Source: Novosphingobium barchaimii LL02 (lineage in GTDB: Bacteria; Pseudomonadota; Alphaproteobacteria; Sphingomonadales; Sphingomonadaceae). Taken from it: a stretch of 64,000 bases of DNA. Each line of letters opens with the position of its first letter. The stretch's first letter is position 1. Both the position numbers and the translations under genes were made by a program. Location: NCBI RefSeq assembly GCF_001046635.1, contig NZ_KQ130452.1, positions 1,290,668 to 1,354,667 on the forward strand. Reading direction: 5' to 3'. This document shows positions 34,181 through 42,674 of this stretch, one piece after another. The notes beneath the pieces were generated by a model. The model did no database searches. It was not told where the DNA came from and was given only the letters and a program-made list of their open reading frames with translations.

Positions 34181-34677
34181 GGCTGCGCGAAAGCCGCAGT
34201 GATGACCAGCCTGTCCGCGTCCCACTCGGGCACGGCAGCGGGGGTCATCGGCACCATGAAGCGGCGCTTCTTGCCGTCCTCGCCGGCCGAACACTCGATC
34301 TCAATGACGTCGCCGGCACCGAAATTGTCGACCGCGATGCAGATGCCGAGCGCTTCGCCCTCGTCGGAAACGGCGGGCAGGCCCAGCAGGTCGGCGTAGT
34401 AGTACTCGCCCTCCTCCAGCGCCGGCATCGTGGAGCGGGGCACGGTGAGCGCGGTTCCGCGCATCTTTTCCGCCGCCGTGCGATCGGTGACTTCGGCGAA
34501 GCGGGCGATCGCGCCGCCCTTGCCGTCGTCCTTGAGCTTGGAAACGGTGAGACTGGAATCGTTGAAGGCGCGGTAGCGCTTGAGCGCAGCCACGCCTTCT
34601 CCGAACAGCTTGAGGCGGACCTCGCCCGTCACGCCGTGCGCGCCGGTAACGGCGGCGAGCGTGACGGGGCGATCCAT
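34177..34677 (-). CDS. rimM: 16S rRNA processing protein RimM
   Basis: The protein has the RimM N-terminal motif [18 protein letters not shown] and a C-terminal PRC-barrel ([12 protein letters not shown]). It assists 30S head assembly by binding S19. The ATG at 34677 (MDRPVTL, 166 residues) suits the family best, with AGAAGG eight bases upstream. A TTG at 34704 would add nine charged residues and lies three bases from the rpsP stop. Confidence 0.94.
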   Translation of the reverse strand: MDRPVTLAAVTGAHGVTGEVRLKLFGEGVAALKRYRAFNDSSLTVSKLKDDGKGGAIARFAEVTDRTAAEKMRGTALTVPRSTMPALEEGEYYYADLLGLPAVSDEGEALGICIAVDNFGAGDVIEIECSAGEDGKKRRFMVPMTPAAVPEWDADRLVITAAFAQP

Positions 34678-34707
34678 TCCTTTGGCCTTCTTGCCGTCAA
34701 CCAAGAC

Positions 34708-35166
34708 TTAGGCCTCGGTCGATGCCTCGGTGGCCTCGGGAGCAGCTCCCTCAGCGGGAGCTTCTTCGGCCGGGGCGGCGGCAGCAGCGGCGGCGGCGGC
34801 GGCAGCTTCGGCAGCAGCTTCTTCAGCTTCGCGAACCTTGGTGGCACGATCTTCAGCGCGCTCCTTGGCCTTCTTGCCCGGCTCTGCCTTGGTCGGGTTC
34901 ACCGAAGCTGCGCGCTCCTTGATGCCGGCCTTGTCGAGCATGCGAGCAACGCGGTCGGTCGGCTGGGCGCCAACGCCGAGCCAGTAACGCACGCGGTCTT
35001 CGACCAGACGAACGCGGTTCTCGTCTTCCTTGGGGAGGACCGGGTTGTAGGTGCCGACCTGCTCAAGATAGGCGCCGTCGCGCGGAGCGCGCGAGTTGGC
35101 GACGACGATCTTGTAGTAAGGGCGCTTCTTGGCACCACCGCGCGAGAGACGGATCGAAACGGACAT
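34708..35166 (-). CDS. rpsP: 30S ribosomal protein S16 with Ala/Glu-rich tail
   Basis: The first 80 residues are standard S16 ([22 protein letters not shown]...). The protein then extends to 152 residues through a charged helix ([14 protein letters not shown]) into an Ala/Glu/Pro tail with a run of eleven alanines. Such tails occur in alphaproteobacterial S16 but vary in length. The tail probably lies on the ribosome surface. Confidence 0.96.
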   Translation of the reverse strand: MSVSIRLSRGGAKKRPYYKIVVANSRAPRDGAYLEQVGTYNPVLPKEDENRVRLVEDRVRYWLGVGAQPTDRVARMLDKAGIKERAASVNPTKAEPGKKAKERAEDRATKVREAEEAAAEAAAAAAAAAAAPAEEAPAEGAAPEATEASTEA

Positions 35167-35208
35167 ATGCTGTTACCTTCCTGATAAACTTGAAAAATGC
35201 GTGTGTGA

Positions 35209-36657
35209 TTATTTCTTGAGAAACTTGCTGAGATCGGGACCGCCGAGACTGGGCATTCCGCTCATCCCGCCGCCAAGGCCCTGCCCGCCCAGCCCCGGCA
35301 TGGCAGCATCAAGGCCGCCCTTGCCGAACATCGCGGCCAGCCCTTTGAGGCCGCCCATCTTCTTGATCTGCTTCATGGCCTTGGACATCTCCATGTGCAT
35401 TTTCAGCAACTTGTTGACGTCCTGGACCTGGGTGCCCGAACCCTTGGCGACACGGATCTTGCGCTTGGCATTGAGCAGCGCGGGATTGACGCGTTCCTTG
35501 GGGGTCATCGAACCGATGATAGCATCCATGCGCAGCAGCACGCGGTCGTCCATGCCCGACGCCTGCATTGCCGCCTTGGCCTTCTTCATGCCGGGCATCA
35601 TGCCCGCCAGCATGCCGAGGCCGCCCATGGATTGCATCTGCTTGAGCTGCATGCGCAGGTCGTTCATGTCGAACTTGCCTTGGTCCATGCGCTTGGCAAG
35701 CGCTTCGGCGTCCTCGACCTTGACCGCTTCAGCCGCCTTCTCGACCATGGAGACGATGTCGCCCATGCCCAGGATGCGGTTGGCGACACGGCTGGGGTGG
35801 AAGACCTCGAGGGCCTCCATCTTCTCGCCGGTGCCTGCGAACTTGATCGGCTTGCCAGTGACCGCACGCATCGACAGCGCCGCGCCGCCGCGCGCATCGC
35901 CGTCCATGCGGGTCAGCACGACGCCGGTGAGATCGACCTGTCCGGCGAAGGACTGGGCGACGTTCACGGCGTCCTGCCCGGTAAGCGAATCGACAACGAG
36001 CAGTGTTTCACGCGGAGTCGAGATGGCGGCAACCGCCTTCATCTCGTCCATGAGCTGCTGGTCGACGTGGAGACGGCCGGCGGTATCGAGCAGCAGGACG
36101 TCCACCGCCTGGAGGCGCGCAGCCTGCATGGCGCGCGTGGCGATTTCCGTCGGCTGCTGGCCCGAGATGATCGGCAAGGTGGCGACGCCAACCTGCGTGC
36201 CCAGCACTTGAAGCTGTTCCTGCGCCGCCGGACGATTGACGTCCAGCGAGGCCATCATGACCTTCTTGCCCTGCTTCTCCTTGAGAAGCTTGGCGATCTT
36301 GGCGGTGCTGGTGGTCTTGCCCGAGCCTTGAAGGCCGACCATCATGATGACGATCGGCGGTACGGCTTCAAGGTCGAGGCCGGGGACGTCTTCGCCGCCC
36401 AGCATGTCGATCAGCGCGTCGTTGACGATCTTGACGACCTGCTGGCCCGGCGTGACCGAGCGGAGGACGTTCTGGCCAACGGCCTTTTCAGTAACCTGAT
36501 CGATGAAGCGTCGAACCACCGGGAGCGCGACGTCTGCCTCGAGAAGCGCGATGCGCACTTCGCGCATGGCATCGAGGACATCCTGCTCCTTGAGCGCCCC
36601 GCGCCCACGCAGCTTGTCGAAGACGCCGCCAAGGCGATCGGACAGACTGTCGAACAT
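35209..36657 (-). CDS. ffh: Signal recognition particle protein Ffh
   Basis: This 482-residue protein has the N-domain, the G-domain (P-loop GLQGSGKTTSTAK, then LLDTAGRL and TRMDGDARGGAAL) and a Met-rich M-domain (about 300-430). A Gly/Met/Leu-rich C-terminal end follows (GGLDAAMPGLGGQGLGGGMSG). With 4.5S RNA it targets nascent membrane proteins to FtsY. It heads the ffh-rpsP-rimM-trmD-rplS cluster. Confidence 0.97.
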   Translation of the reverse strand: MFDSLSDRLGGVFDKLRGRGALKEQDVLDAMREVRIALLEADVALPVVRRFIDQVTEKAVGQNVLRSVTPGQQVVKIVNDALIDMLGGEDVPGLDLEAVPPIVIMMVGLQGSGKTTSTAKIAKLLKEKQGKKVMMASLDVNRPAAQEQLQVLGTQVGVATLPIISGQQPTEIATRAMQAARLQAVDVLLLDTAGRLHVDQQLMDEMKAVAAISTPRETLLVVDSLTGQDAVNVAQSFAGQVDLTGVVLTRMDGDARGGAALSMRAVTGKPIKFAGTGEKMEALEVFHPSRVANRILGMGDIVSMVEKAAEAVKVEDAEALAKRMDQGKFDMNDLRMQLKQMQSMGGLGMLAGMMPGMKKAKAAMQASGMDDRVLLRMDAIIGSMTPKERVNPALLNAKRKIRVAKGSGTQVQDVNKLLKMHMEMSKAMKQIKKMGGLKGLAAMFGKGGLDAAMPGLGGQGLGGGMSGMPSLGGPDLSKFLKK

Positions 36658-36704
36658 GGGCCGTTCACTCCAATCAGGGCCGGGCCGATCAAACCCGCCG
36701 CGAA

Positions 36705-36802
36705 ACGCAAAAAACGCCGGTGGGCGAAACCTCGCTGACCGGCGTGCATGACTTTATGCGAAAAACGCCGGCGGACGAAACCTCGTCAACCAGCGTGTCG
36801 CA
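36705..36802 (-). terminator. Duplicated tandem terminators between tRNA-Ala and ffh
   Basis: Two similar 37-base units (36710-36746 and 36761-36797, period 51) each form a stem (ACGCCGGT/ACCGGCGT in one, with a wobble in the other) followed on the minus strand by five to six T residues. They end the tRNA-Ala transcript before ffh. Confidence 0.75.
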
Positions 36803-36854
36803 AACATGCGATACTGCAATGTCAAACCGGTCCGAAAAACCGGCTTGTTTGAAA

Positions 36855-36930
36855 TGGTGGAGCCTAGCGGGATCGAACCGCTGACCTCCTGCATGCCATG
36901 CAGGCGCTCTCCCAGCTGAGCTAAGGCCCC
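36855..36930 (-). tRNA. tRNA-Ala (GGC), with encoded CCA
   Basis: The 76-base minus-strand cloverleaf has acceptor GGGGCCT/AGGCTCC with a wobble, anticodon stem CCTGC/GCAGG, loop ATGGCAT with anticodon GGC, T-loop TTCGATC and CCA. Confidence 0.97.
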
Positions 36931-37059
36931 AATCATTTCAGCAGGTTGACCCTGGGAGGATCGACCCGTTCCCTTGTTTTCAGGCGCTCCGTAGAGGCCG
37001 TTCCGCTTGGGAGGCCGCCATCTAGTGGCGGTCTGAAAACTTGGCAAGAGGAAAATTAA

Positions 37060-37087
37060 AGGGGTGTCAGATTTTTCTGACACCCCT
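37060..37087 (-). terminator. Terminator of the TIGR02300 gene
   Basis: A perfect 12-base stem (AGGGGTGTCAGA / TCTGACACCCCT) with a TTTT loop lies seven bases after the stop on the minus strand and is followed there by TTAATTTTC. Confidence 0.85.
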
Positions 37088-37093
37088 GCGACA

Positions 37094-37414
37094 TCAGTTG
37101 TCGATGTCCTTGTCGTCGTCACCGGCGCCGATGCCGAGATCGTCGTCACCGCCGAGATCCACATCGTTGTCGGGCGAATCCTCGTCCTCGTCGATGTCCA
37201 GATCCTCTTCGGCCAGATCGGAGTCTTCGGTCTCGACGACCTCCTTCTTCTGGATCTGCTCATAGGGGATGGGCTGCTTCGACTTCAGCACCGGCTCGGG
37301 GTGCCATGCGTTGCCGCATTCGATGCAGGTGACCGGGTCGTCCTTGCCCAGGTCATAAAAGCGGGTGCCGCATTTCGGGCAGCCATGCTTGGCGCCCCAT
37401 TCAGCCTTGGCCAT
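37094..37414 (-). CDS. TIGR02300 family protein (zinc ribbon plus acidic tail)
   Basis: This 106-residue protein has a two-CxxC zinc ribbon (HGCPKCGTRFYDLGKDD and TCIECGNAW), including the FYDL motif. From about residue 60 on it is a very acidic Asp/Glu-rich tail. The family is common in alphaproteobacteria and has no known function. The ATG at 37414 starts MAKAEWGAKHGCPKCG as usual. It is divergent from aroA. Confidence 0.92.
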   Translation of the reverse strand: MAKAEWGAKHGCPKCGTRFYDLGKDDPVTCIECGNAWHPEPVLKSKQPIPYEQIQKKEVVETEDSDLAEEDLDIDEDEDSPDNDVDLGGDDDLGIGAGDDDKDIDN

Positions 37415-37612
37415 GGAAAATCCTCGTCTGGCCCGTCCCAAATGGCGCGGGCGTATAAATCTGCGTCTTGATGGGAAGGCGCGCACACAAAAGCAAGCGT
37501 GGCAAAATCCTGCGAACTGCCCTCATCAGGGCGCGCGCCTTGCCATAGGCGGCACGCGCTGTCAAAAGCCGGGCCGATTTTCACCCCCTCCCACCCCGGA
37601 AAGACCCTTGTT

Positions 37613-38953
37613 GTGAGCCACGCCGACCCCGCCTCGATGCGCCCTCGTCGTTTCCTGCCCGCCGGGCCTCTCAAGGGACGCATCCGGGTGCCGGGCGACA
37701 AGTCGATCAGCCACCGCTCGATCATGCTGGGCGCGCTTGCCGTGGGGGAGACGCGCGTGACCGGGCTGCTCGAAGGCGAAGACGTGCTGGCCACCGCCGC
37801 CGCGATGCGAGCGATGGGCGCGTCGGTGGAGCGGCTCGAATCCGGCGAATGGGTCATAAACGGGGTGGGCGTAGGCGCGCTTCTCCAGCCCGGGGCGCCG
37901 CTCGACATGGGCAATTCGGGCACCTCGACCCGCCTGCTGATGGGTCTCATCGCCAGCCACCCGATCACCGCGACCTTCACCGGTGACGCCTCCCTGTCGA
38001 AACGCCCGATGGGGCGGGTTATCGATCCGCTATCCGACATGGGCGCCATTTTCGAGGCATCGGAAGGTGGCCGCCTTCCCCTCATTCTCAAGGGCGCAAG
38101 CCCCGCCGTACCGATCACATACCGACTGCCGGTCGCCTCGGCGCAAGTGAAGAGCGCGATCCTGCTTGCCGGCCTCAACACCCCGGGCATCACCACCGTC
38201 ATCGAGCCAGTTCCAACCCGCGATCACTCGGAGCGTATGCTGCGCGGCTTCGGCGCCGAACTGACCGTCGAAACCGACGCGGAGGGCGCCCGCGTCATCT
38301 CGATCAGGGGCGAAGCCGAATTGAAGCCGCAGACCATCGAGGTTCCCGGCGACCCGTCCTCGGCCGCCTTCTTCATCGTCGCCGCGCTCGTCGTGCCCGG
38401 CAGTGAAGTGCTGATCGAGAACGTCGGCCTCAACCCCACCCGCGCCGGGATCGTCGAAGTGCTGCGCCTGATGGGCGGCTCCATCGAGGAAGTGAACCCG
38501 CGCGAAGTTGGCGGCGAACCGGTTGCGGACCTCCTTGTGCGCCACTCAGCCCTCAAGGGCATCGATGTTGATCCCGCCATCGTGCCCAGCATGGTCGACG
38601 AGTTTCCCGCCCTGTTCGTCGCCGCCTCGCTGGCGGAAGGCGTCACCACCACCACCGGCCTCGACGAACTGCGCGTCAAGGAATCGGACCGTATCTCGGT
38701 GATGGCCGCCGCCCTCACCGCCGCCGGCGCAGCAGTGCGCGAAACCGAGGACGGCCTTGTCATCACCGGGACCGGGGGCCAGCCCCTGCCCGGCAGCCAA
38801 GGCGCGATCGCCACTCACCTTGACCACCGCATCGCCATGTCGATGGCGATCGCGGGCATCGCGAGCCGCAGCGGCGTCGAGGTCGACGACACCCGCCCCA
38901 TCGCCACCAGTTTCCCGGTCTTCGAGGCCATGCTGGACGAGTTGGCGGCATGA
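37613..38953 (+). CDS. aroA: 3-phosphoshikimate 1-carboxyvinyltransferase (EPSP synthase)
   Basis: The 446-residue enzyme has [26 protein letters not shown] and a C-terminal [14 protein letters not shown]. It joins PEP to shikimate 3-phosphate on the way to chorismate, feeding the trp genes at 58-62 kb. The GTG at 37613 (reading VSHADPA) is chosen for a GGAAAG about 10 bases upstream and the MSH-type start common in relatives; an ATG at 37637 is possible. It overlaps cmk by four bases. Confidence 0.95.
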   Translation: MSHADPASMRPRRFLPAGPLKGRIRVPGDKSISHRSIMLGALAVGETRVTGLLEGEDVLATAAAMRAMGASVERLESGEWVINGVGVGALLQPGAPLDMGNSGTSTRLLMGLIASHPITATFTGDASLSKRPMGRVIDPLSDMGAIFEASEGGRLPLILKGASPAVPITYRLPVASAQVKSAILLAGLNTPGITTVIEPVPTRDHSERMLRGFGAELTVETDAEGARVISIRGEAELKPQTIEVPGDPSSAAFFIVAALVVPGSEVLIENVGLNPTRAGIVEVLRLMGGSIEEVNPREVGGEPVADLLVRHSALKGIDVDPAIVPSMVDEFPALFVAASLAEGVTTTTGLDELRVKESDRISVMAAALTAAGAAVRETEDGLVITGTGGQPLPGSQGAIATHLDHRIAMSMAIAGIASRSGVEVDDTRPIATSFPVFEAMLDELAA

Positions 38954-39582
38954 TTATCGCCGTCGACGGCCCCACCGCTTCAGGCAAAGGCACCATCGCG
39001 CGCGCGCTTGCCGCCCACTTCGGCGTGCCCCACCTCGACACCGGCCTGCTGTACCGCGCGGTGGGCCGCCAGTGTGTGCTGGACGGCGGCAACCTGGAAG
39101 ACCCGGCAGCGGCCCTCGCCGCCTGCGCCTTCCCCGAAAGTCTGCTGCTCGATCCCGAACTGCGCTCCGAGGAAACCGGCGGGCTTGCGAGCCGCGTCTC
39201 GGTGCATCCGGCCGTTCGCCGCGCCCTCTACGACCGCCAGCGCGCCTTCGCGACGCGGGCGGGCGGCGCCGTGCTCGACGGGCGCGACATTGCCTCCGTC
39301 ATCGCGCCCGATGCCACCGCCAAGCTGTTCGTCACCGCCAGTACCCAGGCCCGCGCCCGCCGCCGCTTCGCCGAAATGCAAAGCCACGGCCGCGACATCA
39401 CATTGGAAGCAATCACCGCCGACCTCGCCGCCCGCGACGAACGCGACCGTTCACGCAAGGACGCGCCGCTGGTGGTGGCGCCGGGCGCCGTGGTTCTGGA
39501 CACTTCCGACCTCGACCGGGATCAGGCCGTGGCCGAAGCGATTCGCATCGCCGAAATCGCGCTCGCCTCGGCGCAGGGCTGA
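38950..39582 (+). CDS. cmk: (d)CMP kinase
   Basis: A 210-residue P-loop kinase ([17 protein letters not shown]) with DTGLLYRAV and [14 protein letters not shown]. It phosphorylates CMP and dCMP. It starts on the aroA stop (ATGA), the common aroA-cmk-rpsA order. Confidence 0.96.
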   Translation: MIIAVDGPTASGKGTIARALAAHFGVPHLDTGLLYRAVGRQCVLDGGNLEDPAAALAACAFPESLLLDPELRSEETGGLASRVSVHPAVRRALYDRQRAFATRAGGAVLDGRDIASVIAPDATAKLFVTASTQARARRRFAEMQSHGRDITLEAITADLAARDERDRSRKDAPLVVAPGAVVLDTSDLDRDQAVAEAIRIAEIALASAQG

Positions 39583-39663
39583 ACGCGATGTGCCGGCCAG
39601 CGATGTGGCAATCCACCGTGCGCCGCTATATACAGCGTAATTTCAGAGAATTCAGGTAGAGCC

Positions 39664-40002
39664 ATGGCCCGCAAGCACCCCAAACACGGTCCTTACGAAG
39701 ACGTAGCAGACGAAGAAGAGGCTCCCGTAGAGGTCGTGCCCTGCTGGCTCTGCAGTCGGCCCACCGGCAAGACCATCGTCTGGCACCATCCCGTGCCTAA
39801 AAGCCGGGGCGGGCGCGATACCGTGCCCATGCATCCCATCTGCCAACAGGCGATCATCACCAACTTCACGAACTCCGAACTGCAGCGCCACGGGATGAAT
39901 GTGGAAGGGCTGCTCGACAACCCGAACGTGCGCAAGTTCGTAGACTGGGTGGCAAGGAAGGACCCCGATTTTACCGCGCCCCTCACCAAGAAGCAGCGCT
40001 GA
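39664..40002 (+). CDS. HNH-type endonuclease-like protein (112 aa)
   Basis: This 112-residue protein has PCWLCSRPTGKTIVWHHPVPKSRGGRDTV followed by MHPICQQAI. That is a Cys pair, a double His and a third Cys arranged like an HNH/zinc-finger nuclease core. The acidic N-terminus (EDVADEEEAPVE) is unusual. GTAGAGCC precedes the ATG. It lies between cmk and rpsA and its function is unknown; it may be a housekeeping nucleic-acid protein, since no restriction genes are nearby. Confidence 0.75.
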   Translation: MARKHPKHGPYEDVADEEEAPVEVVPCWLCSRPTGKTIVWHHPVPKSRGGRDTVPMHPICQQAIITNFTNSELQRHGMNVEGLLDNPNVRKFVDWVARKDPDFTAPLTKKQR

Positions 40003-40039
40003 CACCGGCAAATCCTCGGGGGCGATACCGGCTGTGCTG

Positions 40040-40074
40040 GAGCTATTTCTAGACGCGTTTTCTAGACGCAGCTC
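40040..40074. repeat. 11-base direct repeat inside a short inverted repeat
   Basis: TTTCTAGACGC occurs at 40046-40056 and 40059-40069 with a 13-base period and is bounded by GAGCT (40040-40044) and AGCTC (40070-40074). It could be a tandem operator or a terminator remnant of the HNH gene. Confidence 0.45.
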
Positions 40075-40282
40075 ATGAGCGCCCTGCCTGTCATGGCAGC
40101 GTTCGACGAAGCCCCGCCACAAAGCTGCGTGCAGCCGCCCCAAATCCTCCCCGTACCCGCCATTTCCCTTGCATTTCCGCGCCCTCAGGCCTAAGCGCCG
40201 CCGGTCCCGAAGGTTCGCGAGAATCGCCAGGACGCCGCGACCGGCATCCGGCCATCGCGGCAGTACGGCCCCTTTGGCCCCT

Positions 40283-40331
40283 GGCCCGCATGGTGCGGGC
40301 CATGGAGAAAAGACCGGCGGATTCAACCGCC
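40283..40331 (+). promoter_or_regulatory. Stem-loops in the rpsA leader
   Basis: A perfect 8-base hairpin GGCCCGCA-TGG-TGCGGGCC (40283-40301) and a smaller GGCGG/CCGCC hairpin (about 40316-40331) lie 33-82 bases before the rpsA start. S1 represses its own translation in E. coli through a structured leader; a similar role here is inferred. Confidence 0.4.
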
Positions 40332-40364
40332 AGGCCGGAAAATCGAACGAAGGAAATGGGTTAC

Positions 40365-42077
40365 ATGGCCTCTGTTGCCAATCCGACTCGCGACGATTTC
40401 GCGAAAATGCTCGATGACCAGTTCGGCGGCGCTGCCGACGACGGCTTCGAAGGACGTGTCGTCAAGGGCACCATCACCGCTATCGAGAACGACAAGGCGG
40501 TCATCGATGTGGGCCTCAAGAGCGAAGGCCGCGTTTCGCTGCGCGAATTCGCTCGCGGTGAAGAAGATCACGGCCTGAAGGTCGGCGACGAAGTCGAAGT
40601 GTACGTCGACCGCGTCGAGAACGCCGACGGCGAAGCGATGCTGTCGCGCGACCGCGCACGCCGCGAAGCCGCCTGGGACAAGCTCGAAAACGAATTCGGT
40701 GAAGGCAAGCGCGTCGAAGGCGTGATCTTCGGCCGGGTCAAGGGCGGCTTCACCGTCGATCTCGACGGCGCCGTTGCATTCCTTCCCGGCTCGCAGGTCG
40801 ACATCCGCCCCGTACGCGACGTCACCCCGCTCATGGATGTGCCGCAGCCCTTCCAGATCCTCAAGATGGACCGTCGCCGTGGCAACATCGTCGTGTCGCG
40901 CCGCGCCGTCCTCGAAGAAACCCGCGCAGAACAGCGCAGCGAACTGATCGACAAGCTGACCGAAGGTCAGGTCATCGACGGCGTCGTCAAGAACATCACC
41001 GACTACGGTGCGTTCGTTGATCTCGGCGGCATCGACGGCCTGCTCCATGTCACCGACATGAGCTACAAGCGCGTCAACCACCCGAGCGAAGTCATCGCCA
41101 TCGGCGATACCGTGAAGGTGCAGATCATCCGCATCAACTCGGAAACCCAGCGCATCAGCCTCGGCATGAAGCAGCTGGAAAGCGATCCCTGGGAAGGCGC
41201 AGCCGTCAAGTACCCGGTCGGCGCGAAGCTGGCGGGCACTGTCACCAACATCACCGAATACGGCGCCTTCGTGGAGCTGGAAGCCGGGATCGAGGGCCTG
41301 GTCCACGTTTCGGAAATGTCCTGGACCAAGAAGAACGTCCACCCGGGCAAGATCGTTTCGACCTCGCAGGAAGTCGAAGTCATGGTTCTCGAGGTCGATT
41401 CCGACAAGCGCCGGATCAGCCTCGGCCTCAAGCAGGCTCAGCAGAACCCCTGGGAAGCCTTCGCCGAGAAGCACCCCGTCGGTTCGCAGGTTGAGGGCGA
41501 AGTCAAGAACGCCACTGAATTCGGCCTGTTCATCGGTCTCGACGGCGACGTCGACGGCATGGTCCACATGTCCGACATCGCCTGGGGCATCTCGGGTGAA
41601 GACGCGCTGGCTCTGCACCGCAAGGGTGAAGAGGTTTCGGCCGTGGTTCTCGACGTCGACGTCGAGAAGGAGCGCATCAGCCTCGGCATGAAGCAGCTCG
41701 AGCGCGGTGCTCCGGCAGCTGGCGGTGTTGCTGCATCGGGCGCCGAAGGCGGCCTGCGCCGTGGTCAGGTCACCACCGTGACCATCCTCGAAGTCCGCGA
41801 CGGCGGCCTGGAAGTCCAGGCTGGCGACGATGGCGCCACTGGCTTCATCAAGCGTTCGGACCTCGGCCGCGACCGCGACGAGCAGCGCCCCGACCGCTTC
41901 CAGGTCGGCCAGAAGCTCGACGCCATGGTTACCGGTTTCGACCGTTCCAAGAAGCCGAACTTCTCGGTCAAGGCCCGCCAGCTGGCCGAAGAGAAGGAAG
42001 CAGTGGAGCAGTACGGTTCGTCCGACTCGGGCGCATCGCTCGGCGACATCCTGGGCGAAGCGCTCAAGAACCGCTGA
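40365..42077 (+). CDS. rpsA: 30S ribosomal protein S1
   Basis: The 570-residue protein has six S1 OB-fold repeats, visible as recurring GAFVDLGGIDGLLHVTDMS-like, GAFVELEAGIEGLVHVSEMSW and GLFIGLDGDVDGMVHMSDI segments. A Gly/Ala-rich insertion lies before the last repeat. It binds mRNA to the 30S subunit. The ATG at 40365 (MASVANPTRDDF) has AAGGAA nine bases upstream; an ATG at 40356 has almost no spacer. Confidence 0.97.
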   Translation: MASVANPTRDDFAKMLDDQFGGAADDGFEGRVVKGTITAIENDKAVIDVGLKSEGRVSLREFARGEEDHGLKVGDEVEVYVDRVENADGEAMLSRDRARREAAWDKLENEFGEGKRVEGVIFGRVKGGFTVDLDGAVAFLPGSQVDIRPVRDVTPLMDVPQPFQILKMDRRRGNIVVSRRAVLEETRAEQRSELIDKLTEGQVIDGVVKNITDYGAFVDLGGIDGLLHVTDMSYKRVNHPSEVIAIGDTVKVQIIRINSETQRISLGMKQLESDPWEGAAVKYPVGAKLAGTVTNITEYGAFVELEAGIEGLVHVSEMSWTKKNVHPGKIVSTSQEVEVMVLEVDSDKRRISLGLKQAQQNPWEAFAEKHPVGSQVEGEVKNATEFGLFIGLDGDVDGMVHMSDIAWGISGEDALALHRKGEEVSAVVLDVDVEKERISLGMKQLERGAPAAGGVAASGAEGGLRRGQVTTVTILEVRDGGLEVQAGDDGATGFIKRSDLGRDRDEQRPDRFQVGQKLDAMVTGFDRSKKPNFSVKARQLAEEKEAVEQYGSSDSGASLGDILGEALKNR

Positions 42078-42112
42078 TAGCTTCGACCCGCAGCCCAGGT
42101 TGCAGGTCAAAC

Positions 42113-42155
42113 AAAAGCAAGGCCCGTCCGGAGCAATCCGGGCGGGCTTTTGCTT
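42113..42155 (+). terminator. Rho-independent terminator of rpsA
   Basis: GCCCGTCCGGA pairs with TCCGGGCGGGC (one wobble) around GCAA and is followed by TTTTGCTT. It starts about 45 bases after the rpsA stop. Confidence 0.9.
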
Positions 42156-42237
42156 ATTCTCAGTCCTGGGAAGAATGGAACATCCCCGCTCCCACCGCTT
42201 TGTCTGATCCAGAAGCAGTGACGAGACGGAGGCTTCC

Positions 42238-42639
42238 ATGCACGCCACCCCCTTCCTGATGTTCCAGGGCGACGCACAGGATGCGCTCATGCTGTGGAAG
42301 CGCGCCTTTCCCGATCACCTTGAGGTGACAGCGCTCGATCATCACGGGGCCGGCGAATTCGAAGGCAAGATCGCCCGCGCGCACTTCACCCTCGGCGGAA
42401 CGCAATGGCATGTCCTCGATAGCGACATACCCCACGGTTTCACCTTCACCCCCTCGACCTCGATCTTCATCGACTGCGACGACGAGGCACAGCTTCGTCA
42501 CGCCGCAAAGGTGCTGGGCGCCGACGGCAAGGTCATGATGCCGCTGGACGCCTACGAATTCAGCGCAATGTTTACATGGCTCAGCGACGTCCACGGCGTG
42601 AGCTGGCAGCTCAACCTGCCCTTCCCCGCCGACGCATGA
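42238..42639 (+). CDS. VOC family (PhnB-like) protein
   Basis: This 133-residue protein matches the PhnB/3-dmu-9 branch of the vicinal-oxygen-chelate fold, with PFLMFQGDAQDALMLWKRAF at the start and a C-terminal DVHGVSWQLNLP. It lacks obvious catalytic markers. Function is unknown; members include dioxygenase-like and glyoxalase-like proteins. It ends 35 bases before gloB, so a link to methylglyoxal handling is possible but inferred only from position. Confidence 0.82.
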   Translation: MHATPFLMFQGDAQDALMLWKRAFPDHLEVTALDHHGAGEFEGKIARAHFTLGGTQWHVLDSDIPHGFTFTPSTSIFIDCDDEAQLRHAAKVLGADGKVMMPLDAYEFSAMFTWLSDVHGVSWQLNLPFPADA

Positions 42640-42674
42640 ATGCTTACATCTCTTCCGCGCAAGGAGAGGTCACA

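Larger units (their letters stand above)
40003..40364. other. Gene-free leader region of rpsA
   Basis: This 362-base interval has no gene. It contains an 11-base direct repeat (TTTCTAGACGC, at 40046 and 40059) inside a GAGCT/AGCTC inverted repeat, and two leader hairpins before rpsA. It should carry the rpsA promoter. Confidence 0.55.

Noticed and set aside
36710-36797. Two-unit direct repeat considered as a possible CRISPR-like or attachment site
   Set aside because: Only two units, each with a stem and T-run on the same strand; terminator duplication explains it fully.
40323-42290. A 655-residue frame antisense to rpsA
   Set aside because: A shadow of the S1 repeats; repeated Asp/Leu/Val patterns reflect the opposite-strand codons.
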